Source: an uncultured Bacteroides sp.
GTDB taxonomy: Bacteria; Bacillota; Clostridia; Lachnospirales; Lachnospiraceae
Length of the DNA: 37,354 nucleotides
NCBI GenBank assembly: GCA_945913015.1
Contig: CAMECH010000025.1
Coordinates: 1-37,354, forward strand
Direction: 5' to 3'
Part shown: positions 37,065 to 37,354 of the stretch, piece by piece
Layout of the letters: every line of letters begins with the position of its first letter
How positions within the stretch are numbered: position 1 is the stretch's first letter
Position numbers and translations under genes: made by a program
The notes under the pieces: generated by a model
What the model was told of the DNA's origin: nothing
The model's database searches: none
The model's input: the letters and a program-made list of their open reading frames with translations, nothing else

Positions 37065-37121
37065 AATTATAGGGCGACGCCTGCGATGAAGAAGGCCGAA
37101 GGCCTTCGAGTTGGCATGGCT
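37011..37121. repeat. Two related GGCGACGCC hairpin units with variable stems
   Basis: Unit 1 (37011 to about 37054) and unit 2 (37073 to about 37121) both start GGCGACGCC. Each then has a small hairpin with loop GAA, stem ACGC/GCGT in the first and AAGGCC/GGCCTT in the second, followed by TTCGAG-x-TG. Loop and flanks are conserved while both arms differ in a matching way. I see no gene in this stretch. Confidence 0.6.
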
Positions 37122-37205
37122 TGTAGCGTGATTGCAGTATCGATTATTATTAGGGAAAGAAGATATATATGAGCGAAAAGTAAATTTTCATATAAGAGAA
37201 TATAT

Positions 37206-37234
37206 TTGAAAATTTGTGAATTGAATGGTATCAT
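37206..37234 (+). promoter_or_regulatory. Candidate promoter of the right-edge gene
   Basis: TTGAAA at 37206-37211, a 17-base spacer and TATCAT at 37229-37234, about 80 bases before the partial gene at 37314. Confidence 0.5.
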
Positions 37235-37313
37235 ATAAAGTTAGGGGATGTATGCTCTATTTTATAAATGAACCATATTATAAGAAGCCTATTCAATAGA
37301 GAGAGAGGTCGTT

Positions 37314-37354
37314 ATGGCTAAATATACTCAGCAGGCAATTATGTATAGCCTACT
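37314..37354 (+). CDS. Partial gene start, possibly a TetR-family regulator
   Basis: Only the first 13 residues (MAKYTQQAIMYSL) are in the window, running off the right edge. An AGAGAGAGG ribosome site lies six bases upstream and a promoter candidate lies further up. The opening resembles the N-terminus of TetR/AcrR regulators of the type starting MxxYTKxAI, but this is too short for a firm call. Confidence 0.45.
   Translation, partial: MAKYTQQAIMYSL

Noticed and set aside
36900-37172. A 90-codon open frame starting inside tRNA-Arg and crossing the hairpins
   Set aside because: It begins within the tRNA, has no ribosome-binding site, and its open state follows from hairpin symmetry. I treat the region as non-coding repeat.

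Overview
This window is the replication-origin neighbourhood of a low-GC Firmicute chromosome, most likely a member of the Lachnospiraceae (class Clostridia). The evidence is the conserved order gyrA-gyrB-recF-yaaA-dnaN-dnaA | rpmH-rnpA-yidD-yidC-jag-mnmE-mnmG-rsmG-parA-parB, AT-rich intergenic DNA, strong Shine-Dalgarno sites, a clostridial AdhE under a Rex operator, and DUF4446/DUF3881/DUF4358 proteins typical of this group. The family assignment is inference; the species is not determined.

Left arm (1-12.7 kb, mostly minus strand, transcribed away from the origin). At the edge are two tandem consensus promoters and a leader pointing out of the window, probably the start of an rRNA operon. 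Then come a membrane acyltransferase, a zeta-toxin-like kinase with a small upstream partner, tRNA-Ser(GCT), a two-subunit class I fumarase overlapping gyrA, gyrA, gyrB, recF, yaaA, dnaN and dnaA. The origin is bipartite. The dnaA-dnaN gap carries a DnaA box, a G tract and TAG trinucleotides resembling the Bacillus basal unwinding system, and the dnaA-rpmH gap carries further DnaA boxes.

Right arm (13.2-37.35 kb, mostly plus strand). The rpmH-rnpA-yidD-yidC-jag block and the tRNA-modification/rRNA-methylation block (mnmE, mnmG, rsmG) are followed by a lagging-strand alpha/beta hydrolase, a soluble DegS/DegU-like two-component pair, and parA-parB with two perfect parS sites flanking the parAB-DUF4446 segment. 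Next are serS, then a minus-strand pair (adhE and an APH-fold phosphotransferase) driven by a consensus promoter with a perfect Rex operator. A DUF4358 lipoprotein-MBOAT-DHHW cassette (probable surface-polymer O-acylation), an HD-GYP protein, a DUF3881 protein, tRNA-Arg(CCT) with a very large 3' hairpin, and the start of a probable TetR-type regulator complete the window.

Non-coding highlights: a roughly 155-bp multi-hairpin element occurs twice (before parB and before the DUF3881 gene) and once as a 3' remnant (before the DHHW gene), each time supplying the ribosome-binding site of the downstream gene. Two perfect tandem DnaA boxes lie between gyrB and gyrA, and two more lie inside mnmE. GyrA carries Leu and Glu at the two main quinolone-resistance positions.
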